A stretch of 64,000 nt of DNA, from assembly GCF_040954645.1 (NCBI RefSeq), contig NC_092804.1, positions 150,607,108 to 150,671,107 of the forward strand, read 5' to 3'. This DNA is from Diabrotica undecimpunctata (lineage: Eukaryota > Arthropoda > Insecta > Coleoptera > Chrysomelidae). Under the pieces are notes generated by a model, which was not told where the DNA came from, did not search any database, and worked only from the letters and a program-made list of their open reading frames with translations. This document shows positions 44,680 to 56,345 of this stretch, in pieces. A program made the position numbers and the translations under genes. Each line of letters starts with the position of its first letter. Position 1 is the stretch's first letter.

Positions 44680-45440
44680 AGCTTTTTAACCTAGCCCTAG
44701 AAGACGTCTTCAAAACTACAAATTGGTAAACCTATGACATTAACGTTAATGGCAACAAGTTAAACCACCTCAGATTCGCTGACGACATAGTGATTATAGC
44801 CAGCAGTTTCGAGGAACTGCAAATTATGATGAGGGAACTAGCAGCCAGCCTAAAAATAAATATTAAAAAAACAAACGTAATGACAAACACAGATGACCCC
44901 AGACCAATAACTATAAATGGCAGTGAGATACAACAAATCCAGGAATATATCTACCTAGCCAAATCCTGAGACAAAGTGAACAAAAGTGCGGAAATTACTA
45001 GAAGAGCAGGACTAGCATGGGCAGGATTTGGATGGATGTCAAACCTGGAACCAAGGCAAACATGAATAAACTAGCCACAACAGAAAGAACAATGGAAAGA
45101 TCAATGTTAGGTATACGACTGTCAGATGAAAAGAGGAACGACTGGGTAAGATCCAAAACAAAAGTCGAGGACATAGCAACAAAAATTGCCAACTTTAAAT
45201 GGAGCTTCGCGGGCCACACTGCTAGACAGAATGACCAACGTTGGAATACTACAATACAACATTGGAGACCTTACGAAAGTAAACGACCAAGAGGAAGACC
45301 ACAGATCAGATGGGTTGATGACATTAAAAGAATAGCCGGAACAAATTGGAAATATGTGGCTCAGGATAGAGACCGATGGAAGGAGTTGGGAGGGGCCTAT
45401 GTCCAAAGATGGACGACAGAACGCTAAGAAGAAGAAGAAG
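44680..45440 (+). pseudogene. RTE-like LINE 3' part
   Basis: Plus strand: LNHLRFADDIVIIASSFEEL (a YADD-equivalent FADD, 44760-44820), LAASLKINIKKTNVMTNTDD, ITINGSEIQQIQEYIYL, then after a deletion TTERTMERSMLGIRLSDEKR, KVEDIATKIANFKWSFAGHT and RPRGRPQIRWVDDIKRIAGT, ending WTTER with stop 45425-45427 and an (AAG)n tail. A gap near 45000 removes the region between the thumb and the C-terminal domain. No target duplication was resolved. Confidence 0.85.
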
Positions 45441-46074
45441 ATACGCTGCGTTTTACTTGTACTTTGTATCCGTGATCTGAAAGACAAATTCCAATCAAAA
45501 AAAGGAACTTTACTAGTACCATTTTTCATTAATTAAATATAAGCAAAAACATTTGAGGTTATGTAAAATAAATACTGTAATATTTTCTTTATCTTTACAA
45601 ATAATCCAGCAACAAGATTTTAAAATGAATAAAATACATATACTTACTTCATATCATTTCAAATTTACCAAACAAACTGCTAATTTCGTAGAAAAACTTA
45701 ATAATGAATGCCACTAATCGTTTCTATTACGCCTTATTCTCAACTGTCGTTACAAGCTATTTACGACATTATCGCGCCTAACAAAAGAACATGTGCAAGC
45801 AATGGGTTCCTAGTGTGCCACAGTAAAACTATTTGAGCGTGATCACAGTGCCAAACGTTATACTAATTCTGAAAGTTAAATATGCACAAGTAGCACTCTT
45901 GATCCTAATGGCACAATTGTAATCTGTTAGGATCGCCGGTGATCCTTGTGGCAGCCAATGTGTTAAGGATCAAACAAATCCAGCAATATTTAAAGCACAG
46001 CTGAACCAGCAGCACAAAGATTGGTTTAAAATATTTACCGATGGATGAAAAATCGAACGGAGATGGAGCAGCTA
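45441..46074. other. piggyBac 5' region and flank
   Basis: 45441-45962 is probably the 5' side of the piggyBac element (minus frame NGTSKVPFFDWNLSFRSR at 45530-45460, weak). 45967-46074 is the short flank between that end and the Harbinger element. No independent gene. Confidence 0.4.
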
Positions 46075-46420
46075 ATGGGTCTATTGAATAAAAATAAGTA
46101 TTTGCTTTTACTTCCTCGTATTTAAGTATTTACTTAATATTAATTGAATAAAAGAACAGTAACTACTTTATGTAAAAGAGTTTACTTAGAGCAATAAGTA
46201 ATCTCTTTTATTTTCAAGCAGTTACTAAATGTATAAGGTTACACAAAAATTTTTCCAGTTACTACTTCTTTTTAGTTGAATAAAAAGAAGGATATTCTAC
46301 AATTAGTAAGTAATACCTTAATATTTGTTAAGGAATCTCAAATGAATACTTACGCCAGTAGTTTATACATACTTACACTAGTAGAGTGGTAGTTCTAAAC
46401 ACTTTTCGATTATTATAAAT

Positions 46421-47437
46421 ATGGCTGACTTTATATATGTTCGTAAACATAAACACTACATCAAAAGAAAAAACGTAAGTCCCAGCAAGTCTAAGGTTCT
46501 ATTGCGTTTTGAAAGCGAAAGTATAGACTTTCTATCAGATTATTTTTTGTCACAGCTAGATGAAACCAGAGGAGGTGCCCTTAGCTCTCGATAAAGGATG
46601 GAGATTTTTCTGCGATACGTTAGTGATACTGGATTTCAACCAGGTATTGCTGAAGATTTCGGCGTTCACCATACGACTGTATGTAAAACCATAAATAATG
46701 TTGCTGACAGAATTTTTGAGAAATCACATCAGTGGATAAAGTTTCCGTCTGACCTGGAAGGTATGAAAGAAGCAAGGACAAAGTAGGTAAATCGATTCCA
46801 AATGCCAACCGTTATTGGCGCACTGGATTGTACCCATGTTCAAATTAAAAAACCTTCAGAATTTGGTGACGAATTTATAAATAGAAAAGATTTTCCTAGC
46901 ATAAATGTACAAATAACGTGTGATGCAAATGAAGTGATTACAAGTGTGGACACTCAGTGGCCTGGAAGTGTTCACGATTCGAGGATTTGGAAACACAGTT
47001 CGATTTATCAAGTTATACATAGCTTTAGAGGCAATTTTTGCATCCTTGGAGATAGTGGGTATGGAATTTCTCCATGGTTATTATGCTCAGTCAAAAACCC
47101 CCAAAAAAGAAGCGAGGAATTATTTAATATCACTCATTCCAGAGAAAGGGTGATAATTGAAAGAGTATTTGGGCAGCTAAAGCAGAGATTTCCTATATTA
47201 GGGTCTAAAGTAAGAGTATATTTGGCAAAAGTTCCAAATATCATTGTTTGTTGTGCTGTTTTGCATAATATTTGCAAATATCTAGGGGACGATTTTGAGT
47301 TATCCGAAAATGAACGGGAAAACCCACAGGACCTCCATGATATACATTACAATGAAGCGGAAGTAGATATCATTCGTCAAAGAGGAGCTGCAAAAGGCCA
47401 ATTAATAGTGGAAACAATATTTAACAATAATATTTAA
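46421..47437 (+). pseudogene. PIF/Harbinger transposase with two in-frame stops
   Basis: One reading frame of 338 codons from ATG 46421 (MADFIYVRKHKHYIKRK) to TAA near 47437, interrupted only by TAA 46592-46594 (SSR-stop-RMEIFLRY, probably CAA originally) and TAG 46784-46786 (probably CAG). A helix-turn-helix (IAEDFGVHHTTVCKTINNV) is followed by the DDE core: GALDCTHVQIK with D136, then WPGSVHDSRIW, GDSGYG with D211, and IIERVFGQLKQRF with E247. C-terminus NIIVCCAVLHNICKYLGDDF. Length is normal for HARBI1-like proteins. No frameshift. Confidence 0.93.
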
Positions 47438-47694
47438 AAACAATATTTTACTTAATTTTGTAATTTTCTAACGTTGTTTTTAATTTGTTTACTTAAATAT
47501 CATTGTCAATTTTTGTGCCATAGACACTACAATATAAAACAAGTATTTTTTGTTTTGATACCTATTTAATACACTGAAACTTTTAATACAAAATTAAGAA
47601 AACAAAAAATGTGAAACTAAAAATTGCAGTACATAATATATGGAAATTACAAATACACTAAAAATGGCAGTACATATTTGGAAATTACAAATAC

Positions 47695-48412
47695 ATTACA
47701 AGTCTATGTATTCTCGTAGTTCTGATACGATGCAATTATTAACCACTTCTGCTCCAAAACTATCTTCAGGAATTCGATATGGCAAAACATTTGTCAATTT
47801 TTCTATCAGAAGTTTTTCCCTTTGCGCTTGAAGTCTAGCAACATTTCATTGTTCAAGAAGAACAAGTCGTTGCAACTCTTGTGTTGATAAACTTTCCGTT
47901 TCATCGGTCTCTAACTTAAATTTCTTGTTCTTTGGGCGTTTTTTTCAGCGTTACTATAGATGAGGGTATTTGTGAATTGGTACTAACTGATCCAGTATTT
48001 TCTAGATTGTCCGCTTCTCCATTGTTAGTTCCAATGGAACATCCCCAGGAATTTTTGTGAATACTGGATTTTTTTCAAAATTCAATATATCCAGAAATTT
48101 TTTTTCCCACTCGCGCAATTTAATTTTTTTGTTACCAGTCATATTTTTATCCGTTTTCTTCTTTACATCTGTTTTCATGTTATTGAGAATTTTTTTAATT
48201 TGTCAATAGTCATACTTGTACCAGAAGCCTTAATAAACTAATCTCTTATCCCGTTCCATGCCTTCTCTTTACTTTTAACAATTGCCGGAACCATTGATTT
48301 GTTCAGAAGAACCGTATGATTTTTCAATATTTTTACAAATATAAGCCTTTGACAGCCACTCTCGACAGGTAATTCTTCCTCACTTGACGACGAACGACGA
48401 CTTGACTATTTA
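47695..48412 (-). pseudogene. Myb/SANT-like Harbinger partner protein, degenerate
   Basis: Minus strand: LLNKSMVPAIVKSKEKAWNG (about 48310-48250), IRD-stop-FIKASGTSMTI, then KTDVKKKTDKNMTGNKKIKL, FEKNPVFTKIPGDVPLELTM, and after shifts LSTQELQRLVLLEQ and EKLLIEKLTNVLPYRI, ending ELREYIDL with TAA at 47697-47695. The pattern (short trihelix-like N-terminus, acidic/basic linker, C-terminal coiled coil) is that of Myb/SANT-like accessory proteins that help Harbinger transposases bind DNA and enter the nucleus. Several stops and frameshifts. Confidence 0.72.
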
Positions 48413-48732
48413 TAGCGCTAAAATTTAACTGACTAACTAACCTATAACACAGAAATCTCAACGACGCACGCGACGTTTACAAACTTGTTAAAACTTGTCT
48501 TGCAGCTATAAAATCATCACAAGACAATTTTAAAAGTAAATACTTACAAGCATAAGTTAATACTTACAAGTATATACTTAAATTTCAGAATATTTTTCCA
48601 GTATTACCTTATAAGAAAACACTTACTTTTATTCAAATAAAAATAAGTAATATTTTATCCTTATAAGTATTAGCTTGTGCTTAAAAGTTACTACTTTTAA
48701 GGTAACACTTATTTTTATTAAACAGACCCATT

Positions 48733-50076
48733 ATTTATTATACCAGACGGTCCTTAAAATTTAACCTTCCCACTTATTTCACTCATCAGAACTTTTTCTA
48801 TTTAAGTATTAAATGTGTGACGTACCATTTGTGAGACCCTTTTATTAATTGACTGTACTTATACCAAATATACCACGGAAAGACGTATTTATGGCATCCA
48901 TAATAGCTTGCAAACTGCACTTGGAAATAATTTTGACTACGGACAACTATAAGGGTATGTATCTATCTGATATAAATATGTTGTATAAAATTTAATCATG
49001 TAAGCATTTAAATACACTGTATTTGTTATGTGGCTAATATCCCCCGGAGGATGTAGCTTTTTGTTAAATAAAAAAATTTAATGTCATTTGTGAATAAAAA
49101 AAATATCTTGAAAATGTTAATAATAACTCTCTTCTAGACAAGTGAAGTATACTGTACTTTATTAAAGTATCCTGTAATAAAAGTGGCTTTTATCTTATGG
49201 TTTCACTAGCTCTTTAATGAATTGATAATAATACGTTGTATATTGTTTTAACTTACCAGACATTTTAATGTATGAGAGCTATTTATAAATACCGATCCAT
49301 AGAATAAAGAAAATGTTATCAAAAAATAGTTTTGTTTTTGAAGAAGAACGCTCTTAAGACATTAATAAAATGCAAATTTACGGAGGAAGTAATAAAAACC
49401 AAATATAAATTTATCGAAAATTAAATTGCGTTCATTAAAGGCCCTTCTCGACGCTAAATGGCCGCCGAAGAAAATATTTTGATGAAATTAATTAAACTTC
49501 GATGAATTTCGTAATCGTTTTTCCTTGACGCAATTACTTAGGGCTCACTGCATTTCAATATGATTGTTGTCTAAAGCTCATGAAAAATAGAAAGCAATTT
49601 AAATTTAAATTTGTTGCTTTTTATGCATGATGTTCTTGTAATTGCAATTAAAATGTTACAAAGTAATTAGTACATATTTTTTATTTCAAAAATGAAAGTT
49701 GTTTTCAAATATATCTACTTTTAAACTATTAGCACGCAATTAAAAAAATATTAAACGAAATAAATCGCACATTAAAAAAGGCTAAACAGCGAATTAAACC
49801 ACTTTTTATCCATAGATACGGATTGTTCAGTTTTTTTTTACATCATCACAAAACGACAATGGTTCGATTCACCACGTAACAAGAATTTTTAAATATTTTT
49901 AAAAATATATATATGGAGTGGAAATCACACGTGTTTTAAAAAAATATAAAAACGCTGAGACCCGTCGATTTTTATATATAAATATGCACTTTTTATACAT
50001 AAATTTAATCCTCGGACAGCCACGCTTTTTAAAAATCACAAGAGTGGACGTGCGACGACACAATATACGGATACAT
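48733..50076. other. AT-rich interval, no gene recognised
   Basis: No frame of note. A string ATATCCCCCGGAGGATGTAG near 49038 stands out from the AT-rich surroundings and may be a repeat tail. Confidence 0.4.
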
Positions 50077-51640
50077 ATACAGGGTAAGTCATAACTATTG
50101 GGACATAGACTAAGGACAGATTATTTGGACCAAAATATGGCTATTGGGCCAAATATGCCTTAATAAAATGTTGCTGAGAAAAAAGATACAGGGTATTAAA
50201 GTTAATTTTTGTTTTTTGTTTTTTTGCTAATAGTTTCCCTGTATATTTATAAATTGCTATTAAAATTGGCAGAGAGGCATAATCTTAGACAAGAAATAGT
50301 ATTTTATTTACAATTTTACGTTTTGTCATAGAGGGCGCCACGTGGATCATTCCTAATGATCAAATTGAGTATAAAGTTTTTCTGATGAAACTTTTTAGTA
50401 ATTTTTATTAGAAAATATGACGTAAACATCATTTTTACGTAAAATTGGTACTCTTGTTTAAACATGATAATTTCAACCTTTTTTGATAAAAACGCAGTCG
50501 ATCTGCTTAGAGTCTTAAAAAAGGATTTCAAATATTATTTCATTTATGAAAAGTATGCTTTGGACTGTCAGATAATTGTTGTTGGTAAATGTCATTTGTT
50601 CAGATTAAATTATTTTTGATGTGACAGTGTAGTGTAATGTTGCATTTTTTAAAAGTAATCATTACTTTTTTGAATGAAATGCCTCGTCACAATCATTTTA
50701 CTAATGAAGAAATGCGAGATATGATTTGCGTATACGCACAAGAAAATTTTTGCGGTCGCTCGGCAGCCAGAAGGTATGGAATGTTATACGCAAACAGAAG
50801 GCAACCAAATCACAAAACTTTTGCAAGATTATATCGTAGTTTAGGTGAAACTGGGTCATTTCACACTAAAAATCGGGGTGGTCGACCGAAACAAATCACA
50901 CCTAATCAAGAAGATGAACTTTTGGTTCGAGTAGATGAAAATTCTGAAATAAGTTCACGACATCTATCTTCTAACAGATCTTCCACGACGGTTACAGTTT
51001 TGCCAACGTATTCTGAAAACATCGCAATGACAGACACTTTATTAAGAATATTATGTTCACCGACGAAGCAACTTTTACCAGACGAGGGGTTTTTAATTGG
51101 CGAAATAGTCATTATTGGGAAGAAGAAAACCCGCATGCTATTAAAGCTAGACATTTTCAGCATGAGTTTAAATTGAATATTTGGTGTGGCATTATAGGCG
51201 ACCAACTACTAGGGCCTTATGTTCTTCCTCTGAATTTAAATGGAGATTCTTATTTATTCTTTTTGGAAAATACTCTTAGTGATATTTTAGATGATCTGTC
51301 ACTGATTGTGAGAAGAAAAATGTGGTTTATGCAGGATGGACAGTCACCTCATTTTTCATTAGCTGTTAGAAATCATCTTAATGACGTATTTCCTCAACGA
51401 TGGATTGGCAGAGGCAGTGATTTTCAATGGCCACCAAGAAGTCCTAAGTATAACCGCTAGATTTTTTTTTTGGGGACATATGAAGTCCTTAGTTTATGCC
51501 AATGAAATTAATACACGAGACGAACTTTGGAGATACATTCAAAATGCAGCTAATCTTATAAGGGGACAGAATAATATTTTTTTTAACGTCCGAAAATGTT
51601 TGTTTTTGTTTTTATCGCTTGTGCCATAAATAAAAATAAA
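50077..51640 (+). mobile_element. Second DD41D Tc1/mariner element, right end lost
   Basis: The left end begins TACAGGGTAAGTCATAACTA near 50079, the same TACAGGGT start as the element at 27013. A long non-coding left part precedes the gene. No matching right end is visible before the Jockey LINE starts near 51700, so the right TIR was deleted or displaced. Confidence 0.7.
50679..51629 (+). pseudogene. DD41D transposase pseudogene
   Basis: ATG 50679 (MPRHNHFTNEEMRDMICVYA) gives QENFCGRSAARRYGMLYANR and GETGSFHTKNRGGRPKQITP. An internal deletion near 50950-51050 removes the linker and shifts the frame. The second frame has FTDEATFTRRGVFNWRNSH (first D, ~51060), WFMQDGQSPHFS (second D, ~51340) and WPPRSPKYN; a one-base loss near 51452 shifts PLDFFFWGHMKSLVYAN (third D) into the frame that ends at 51629. 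There are 41 residues between the last two acids. Closely related to 27645-28717. Confidence 0.9.
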
Positions 51641-51705
51641 ATAGGCCAGGCCTTAAACAAAAATTATTAGAGTATTTAAATTTATTTATTTATATTAGTA
51701 ATTCA

Positions 51706-53046
51706 ATGCGATGTTCGCAGAGAATACACAACGTTCACAAAATGAGCAGTCGCTTTATAATGCATGGTGTCAGTCAGAAGAAAATGTTAAGAGACTTAAT
51801 ATGGTTAATCAGACGGTTGAGTCAAATCATCGCCGATATGGAAAAAAGATTAGCGCAGTTGGAAAAAGCCGAACAACATACAGGGTTAACCGTAAGTGCT
51901 GATGAATCACAAAAGAAATTTAAAACAGATAAACTTGAATACTGCACCGATGAAGAAGATTTAGCGTATGAAACGGGCTGGATAAGAACCGAAAACAGGA
52001 AAACTAACAAGAAACGTAAAATGGATACCTCATTATCTCTTCCCTCTCAGCAAAAATTAAGTGCAGAAACACAAATTGAAAAACCAATCAAAAAACCAAA
52101 ACCACCACCTCCGGTTGTAGTAGAAGGTTTTAAAAGTGCTGTTGACCTAAACAAGCCTCTGACTGAGGCTGGTATTACATTCACTATGAAAATCATAAAC
52201 AGTGAAGTTATAAAAATTAATACAGCCAATAGCGATCATTATAGAGCTTTAATAGACAAATTAAATACGAGAAACCTTTCGTACCACACTTATGAAAATA
52301 AGCAAGAGAGACCAATTAGAGTTGTTGTTAAGGAATTACATCACACATGGCCACCAGAGGAAATAGTAAAAGACCTACAAAAACGACAATATAAAGCCAT
52401 TAAAGCTGACAAGAAATTCAAATGGAAAACTAAAAAACCACTAGATATGTTCATCCTAAGATTAAGACAGGATGAAGATATAAATAGAATTTACGGCATA
52501 ACAGACATAGTTAGTACGATAGTTGAAATCGAGCCATTAAGGAGTTTCAGATTAGTCCCACAATGTAAAAGATGCCAGGCTTACGGACACACGTAGAAAT
52601 ACTGTAAAAAGGAGCCAAGATGAGTAAAATGTATTGGTTAACACCTTACTAAAGATTGCCAAAAACCACCAGAAGATAAACCAAAATGTGTTCATTGTGG
52701 AGAAAACCATCCTGCAAACTACCGCGGATGTTATGTAGCTAAAAAATTACAAACAATAAGAAACGAGGGAACAAACAAAGGCAATGTTATAAAAGCGCCT
52801 CATGGAGTTATTGAAAGCAAAAAACTAAAAACGGCAGAGATCACTGAAAATAGAAGTTACAGCGATGTAACAAAAAATGCAAGGAGACATGCATCATCGC
52901 AAGAAGAAAAAGAAACTGATATTACATTAAAAATGATATTGGAAAAGCTCACCAAGATTAATGACAAGAAAACTCAAATCTATGTCAGAGTTACCCGACT
53001 AGAGTATAGTGCTAAAGGAGCTATTCCGAAAATCAGAAATGGCTAA
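51706..53046 (+). pseudogene. Jockey ORF1 (gag-like) with zinc knuckles
   Basis: The first frame (51706-52596) has a coiled-coil region (ADMEKRLAQLEKAEQH), a nuclear basic stretch (KTNKKRKMD, KKPKPPPP) and an RRM-like domain ending VEIEPLRSFRLVP. Three zinc knuckles follow: CKRCQAYGHT-stop-KYC, a second with its cysteine changed to a stop (PR-stop-VKC), and CVHCGENHPANYRGC. In-frame stops at 52594-52596, near 52621 and near 52636 break an otherwise continuous frame to TAA 53044-53046. The start is uncertain: another ATG at 51711 opens a different frame (MFAENTQRSQNEQSLYNAW), implying an early shift. Confidence 0.85.
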
Positions 53047-54037
53047 AGACCTCCGAATAATGGCGTGGAACGCAAATGAACTGTTACAACATCAGATTGA
53101 GTTACAAGCAGTACTAGATATTGAGAAAATTGATCTGTGTCTCGTTTCTGAAACACACTTTACTAAACAGTCATATGTAAAATTTAGGATGTATAGAGTA
53201 TATTCTACTGTACACCCAGATAATGCAGCTAAAGGAGGAAGCGCTATTATAATTAAAGATAACATCTTGCATCATGAGGAATTAAAATATGCAACTGAGC
53301 ACATACAAGCTACAACAGTCTGTGTGAAGATGAAAATACATATCTTAAATATAAGTTCAATATATTGCCCTCCCAGACACTCCATTAAAAGAGAGCAATA
53401 TAAATAGTTTATGAACACTTTAGGAAAAAGATACATCATCGGTGGCGACTTTAATGCAAAAAATACCCACTGAAGCTCTAGGCTAACTACAACTAAAGAA
53501 AAAGAACTATTGTCAGCTGTTAAGGAACAAAAGGGTGAAGTAATCTCTACTGGTAGACCAACATACTGGCCTACCGATAGGAACAAAATTCCAGACCTGA
53601 TAGATTTCTTTATTTACAAAAATATCTCAGCTAACTATCTGGATATCAATGACGGCTGGGACATGAACTCTGATCACTCACCGATAATTTTAACTATGAG
53701 TGATACAGTGATTAAAAAAGAGTTTAATCCAATATTGACTAATAAAAAAACTGACTGGGAGAGCTTCAAAATAAACCTAGAACACAAAATTAATCTTGCT
53801 GTGCCATTGAGAAACACGAGGCAACTTGATGATGAATTAGAAGTCTTTATAAAAAATATCCAACAGGCAGCTTGGGAAAATACTCCCACAATAACTTCTA
53901 GAACAAAAGGGAACAACTATCCAAAAGAAATCCGAGAACTCATAGTAGAAAAAAGGAAGTTAAGAAAAAAATGGCAGCAATATAGAGCTCCACGAGACAA
54001 AACTACTCTAAATAATTTTTGTCTACACAAAAACTAA
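53039..54037 (+). pseudogene. Jockey ORF2, endonuclease part
   Basis: ATG 53039 overlaps the ORF1 stop (ATGGCTAA). MAKDLRIMAWNANELLQHQI, then LVSETHFTKQSYVKF (catalytic E), KGGSAIIIKDNIL, NISSIYCPPRH, GGDFNAKNTH (catalytic D-x-N), DFFIYKNISANYLDI and NSDHSPIILTM (the SDH box). This is a complete AP endonuclease fold. It is broken by TAG 53405-53407 and a TGA near 53472 (THWSS context), otherwise in frame to 54037. Confidence 0.88.
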
Positions 54038-55135
54038 AAAGGTAGATACATACTATAAAAAATTCAACAATTAATTCTTTTTTAAGTAATTTAACAGCTG
54101 ACCAAAACACATATTATTCTTTATGGAAGGCAACAAAAAGAATGAAGAGACCAATTATTCATTCTCCTCCTATCAAGTTGGAAAACGGCAACTGGGCTAG
54201 AAGTAACGAACAGAAAGCAGAACGATTTGCAGATCATTTAGAAAGCACGTTCAAACCCAACCACAATGATGGTGAAGAACTGAGATGGGAAGAACCATTC
54301 CAAAGTGAATAACGTTAACATCACTTAGAGAAGTATCAACAGAGATAAAAGAGAATATAAATCCTGAGAAAGCTCCAGGATATGATCTCATAACAGGCGA
54401 ATTATTAAAAAATTTACCAAGAAAAGCCATAGTTAAGCTGACACACCTAATAAATACTGCTTTTAGATTGAGATATGTTCCCAGACTCTGGAAAGTAGCC
54501 GAAGTAATTATGATCGCCAAACCAGATAAATCTCCTAATGAAGTGACATCTTATCGACCAATATCACTCCTTCCGGTGATGTCAAAACTATTTGAAAAAC
54601 TACTATTGAAAAGATTAAAACCAATAATAGAAAGAAAAAATCTTATACCAAATCATCAATTTGGTTTTAGAAATCAACATTCCACTATAGATTAAGTTCA
54701 CAAAATAACGAATATAATAGAAAAACCATTAGAAGAAAATAAAGTCTGCTCTACAATCTTCTTGGAAGTAGCACAGGCGTTTGATAAAGTCTGGCATGAC
54801 GGTTTAAACTATAAACTAAGAACGTTTATGCCTAAACAGTATTCAGAAATCTTGAAATCATACATTGCGAATAGATATTTCAGAGCAAAACAAGAAGAAG
54901 TTTACACCGACTTAAGGGAGATCAAAGCTGGCGTGCCACAAGGGAGTGTCTTAGGTCCGGTTCTGTACCTATTGTATACGTGTGACATTCCAAAACTAGA
55001 ACAAAATACTATTGCCACCTTCGCGGATGATACAGCCATACTGGCGATAGGAGACACTAGTGAAGAAGCGACTGATAAGCTGCAACTATCAGTAAATAAA
55101 ATACATAACTGGACCAGAAAATGGCGAATAAAATT
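54038..55135 (+). pseudogene. Jockey ORF2, reverse transcriptase part
   Basis: After shifts near 54040-54460: NPEKAPGYDLITGELLKNL, then YVPRLWKVAEVIMIAKPDKS, SYRPISLLPVMSKLFEKLLL, NHQFGFRNQHSTID-stop, then FLEVAQAFDKVWHDGLNYKL where the first palm aspartate (FLDVxxAFD) reads as E, VPQGSVLGPVLYLLYT and FADDTAILAIG (catalytic DD). The frame loses LINE identity after WTRKWRIKL at about 55135. The thumb and 3' UTR are absent. Confidence 0.85.
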
Positions 55136-55139
55136 ACGT

Positions 55140-56231
55140 GACATACTTGCCGGAATAATAGGCCTAGCGTATTTTTTATCGGTACACCATAATAATTTTC
55201 GGACTTGAAGCTTTTACTTTTGTAGCTTGAAGTGCTCCTTGAATAGGCAGAAGTTCTTAATGAGCGCGAATATCTATATGATCAGTTAGCTGCCAAGTAA
55301 GTGCTGGTTTATTTGTATTTTTTTCGTTCCATTCGTTTCTTATCTAAAAAAAATTACCCATGACGTTACAATCCGGTGATGTCCTATTACCTATCAACAA
55401 TAAGAATAAAATAACTGAAACATATTACAAAAAATTCGAATCTGATGATTTGTAAGATGCAAACTGATAAATAGTAAATAGTTATTATCAAATAAAGATA
55501 TTTACCTGTTCGGCTTTATTATTTGTTTGAAGTACTATGATTCCTAAAAGATCGTCTGAGAAAAACAACGAAAATGCTTTCTAGTGGTAAAATTTGAACT
55601 ATACATACAAAATATAAAAATATTTTGTACAATTTTTCGTGTCTTCTCTTACATTTGCTTGATTGTAATTTGTTGAACATTTTCATTATCGTCTTCAATG
55701 ACGTCAGACAATTTTTTAATGATTTCTGGCTCCATATTACTATCTTCGCCTTCAGAGAACACTATGACATCATCTTCAGACTCCGCAAACATAAGTCGCT
55801 CTAATTTGGCTTTAGATAATCCTCTTAGCATTTTCAAAGTACGGTTGATGCAAAAAGCCAACACTACACTATAACAAAATCTATACTATCACTATAACTA
55901 AAAATATACTAGTAGTTACCGCTATGACGCGATAGGGAAACTAAAAACGTGTAACCATCGCATTTCGTTTGATGTTCTGTTCTTAGAGTTGCGACATGTG
56001 CGTAGTAATTTGCAAAGCCACCGATAATACAGATGACACAGATTCCCACGCGGGGTACGAATGTACCCCAAGCCGATCATAATTTATTAGTTTTTAATTT
56101 GAAACATCGTTACTAATTTTATGAATAGGTTATTATTTGCAATACCCTAATGGACAAAAAATAAAATTTCAAAAATATTACAAAAAATGTGTATCTGGGG
56201 TACAGCTGTATCCCACCCGGGAAGACGAAGG
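55140..56231 (-). pseudogene. piggyBac 5' half: TIR and transposase N-terminus
   Basis: The right end is CCTTCGTCTTCCCGGGTGGG on the minus strand, next to TTAA (56232-56235). Downstream (minus), MLRGLSKAKLERLMFAESED and VFSEGEDSNMEPEIIKKLSD (55830-55690) is the acidic N-terminus of a piggyBac transposase. Further fragments (LTWQLTDHIDIRAH, LPIQGALQATKVKASSPKII near 55310-55210) follow until the junction with the Jockey LINE at 55135. The catalytic core is missing. Confidence 0.65.
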
Positions 56232-56235
56232 TTAA

Positions 56236-56345
56236 TATTGTTCTGAAGCTATTTTCTTGTGGCATGTTAAAGTAATTACTATTTAAATGAGAATAAGCCA
56301 AAATTAAAAGTTAAATTAATTTTATTGAAGTTTCAATTTCCACTT
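56236..56345. repeat. Repeat segment shared with 38915-39030
   Basis: TATTGTTCTGAAGCTATT followed by sequence whose complement reads GTGGAAATTGAAAC and TTTTGGCTTATTC, matching blocks of the segment in the DD82E-like element. The piggyBac end abuts it at TTAA, which indicates that piggyBac inserted into this repeat. Confidence 0.6.

Larger units (their letters stand above)
43390..45962 (-). mobile_element. piggyBac element, third lineage, interrupted
   Basis: The minus-strand transposase remains lie at 43400-44660. The right end near 45962 is CAGCCAATG-TG followed by TTAA (45963-45966) and preceded by the palindromic GGATCGCCGGTGATCC, typical of piggyBac ends. The left end was not found. An RTE fragment (44680-45440) separates the gene from its presumed 5' part. 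Confidence 0.65.
46075..48732 (+). mobile_element. PIF/Harbinger element with two genes
   Basis: The ends are inverted repeats: AATGGGTCTATTGAATAAAA at 46075 onward and, on the opposite strand from 48732, AATGGGTCTGTTTAATAAAA. The subterminal ~200 bases on each side are also inverted relatives, rich in AAGTA-type motifs. The size is about 2.66 kb. It contains a plus-strand transposase and a convergent minus-strand Myb/SANT-like gene, the standard two-gene PIF/Harbinger design. The 3-bp duplication is ambiguous (CTA/TTA context), so exact ends may shift by one or two bases. Confidence 0.88.
51706..55135 (+). mobile_element. Jockey-clade LINE with ORF1 and ORF2, 3' end missing
   Basis: Plus-strand element with gag-like ORF1 (to 53046), an 8-base overlap with ORF2 (ATG 53039), endonuclease and RT. 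The sequence stops abruptly at about 55135, shortly after the RT catalytic box, next to minus-strand piggyBac sequence. Non-LTR elements are normally truncated at the 5' end, so loss of the 3' end points to later deletion or recombination. Confidence 0.88.

Noticed and set aside
49030..49060. Shine-Dalgarno-like GGAGGATG string
   Set aside because: All surrounding elements are eukaryotic; no open frame follows.
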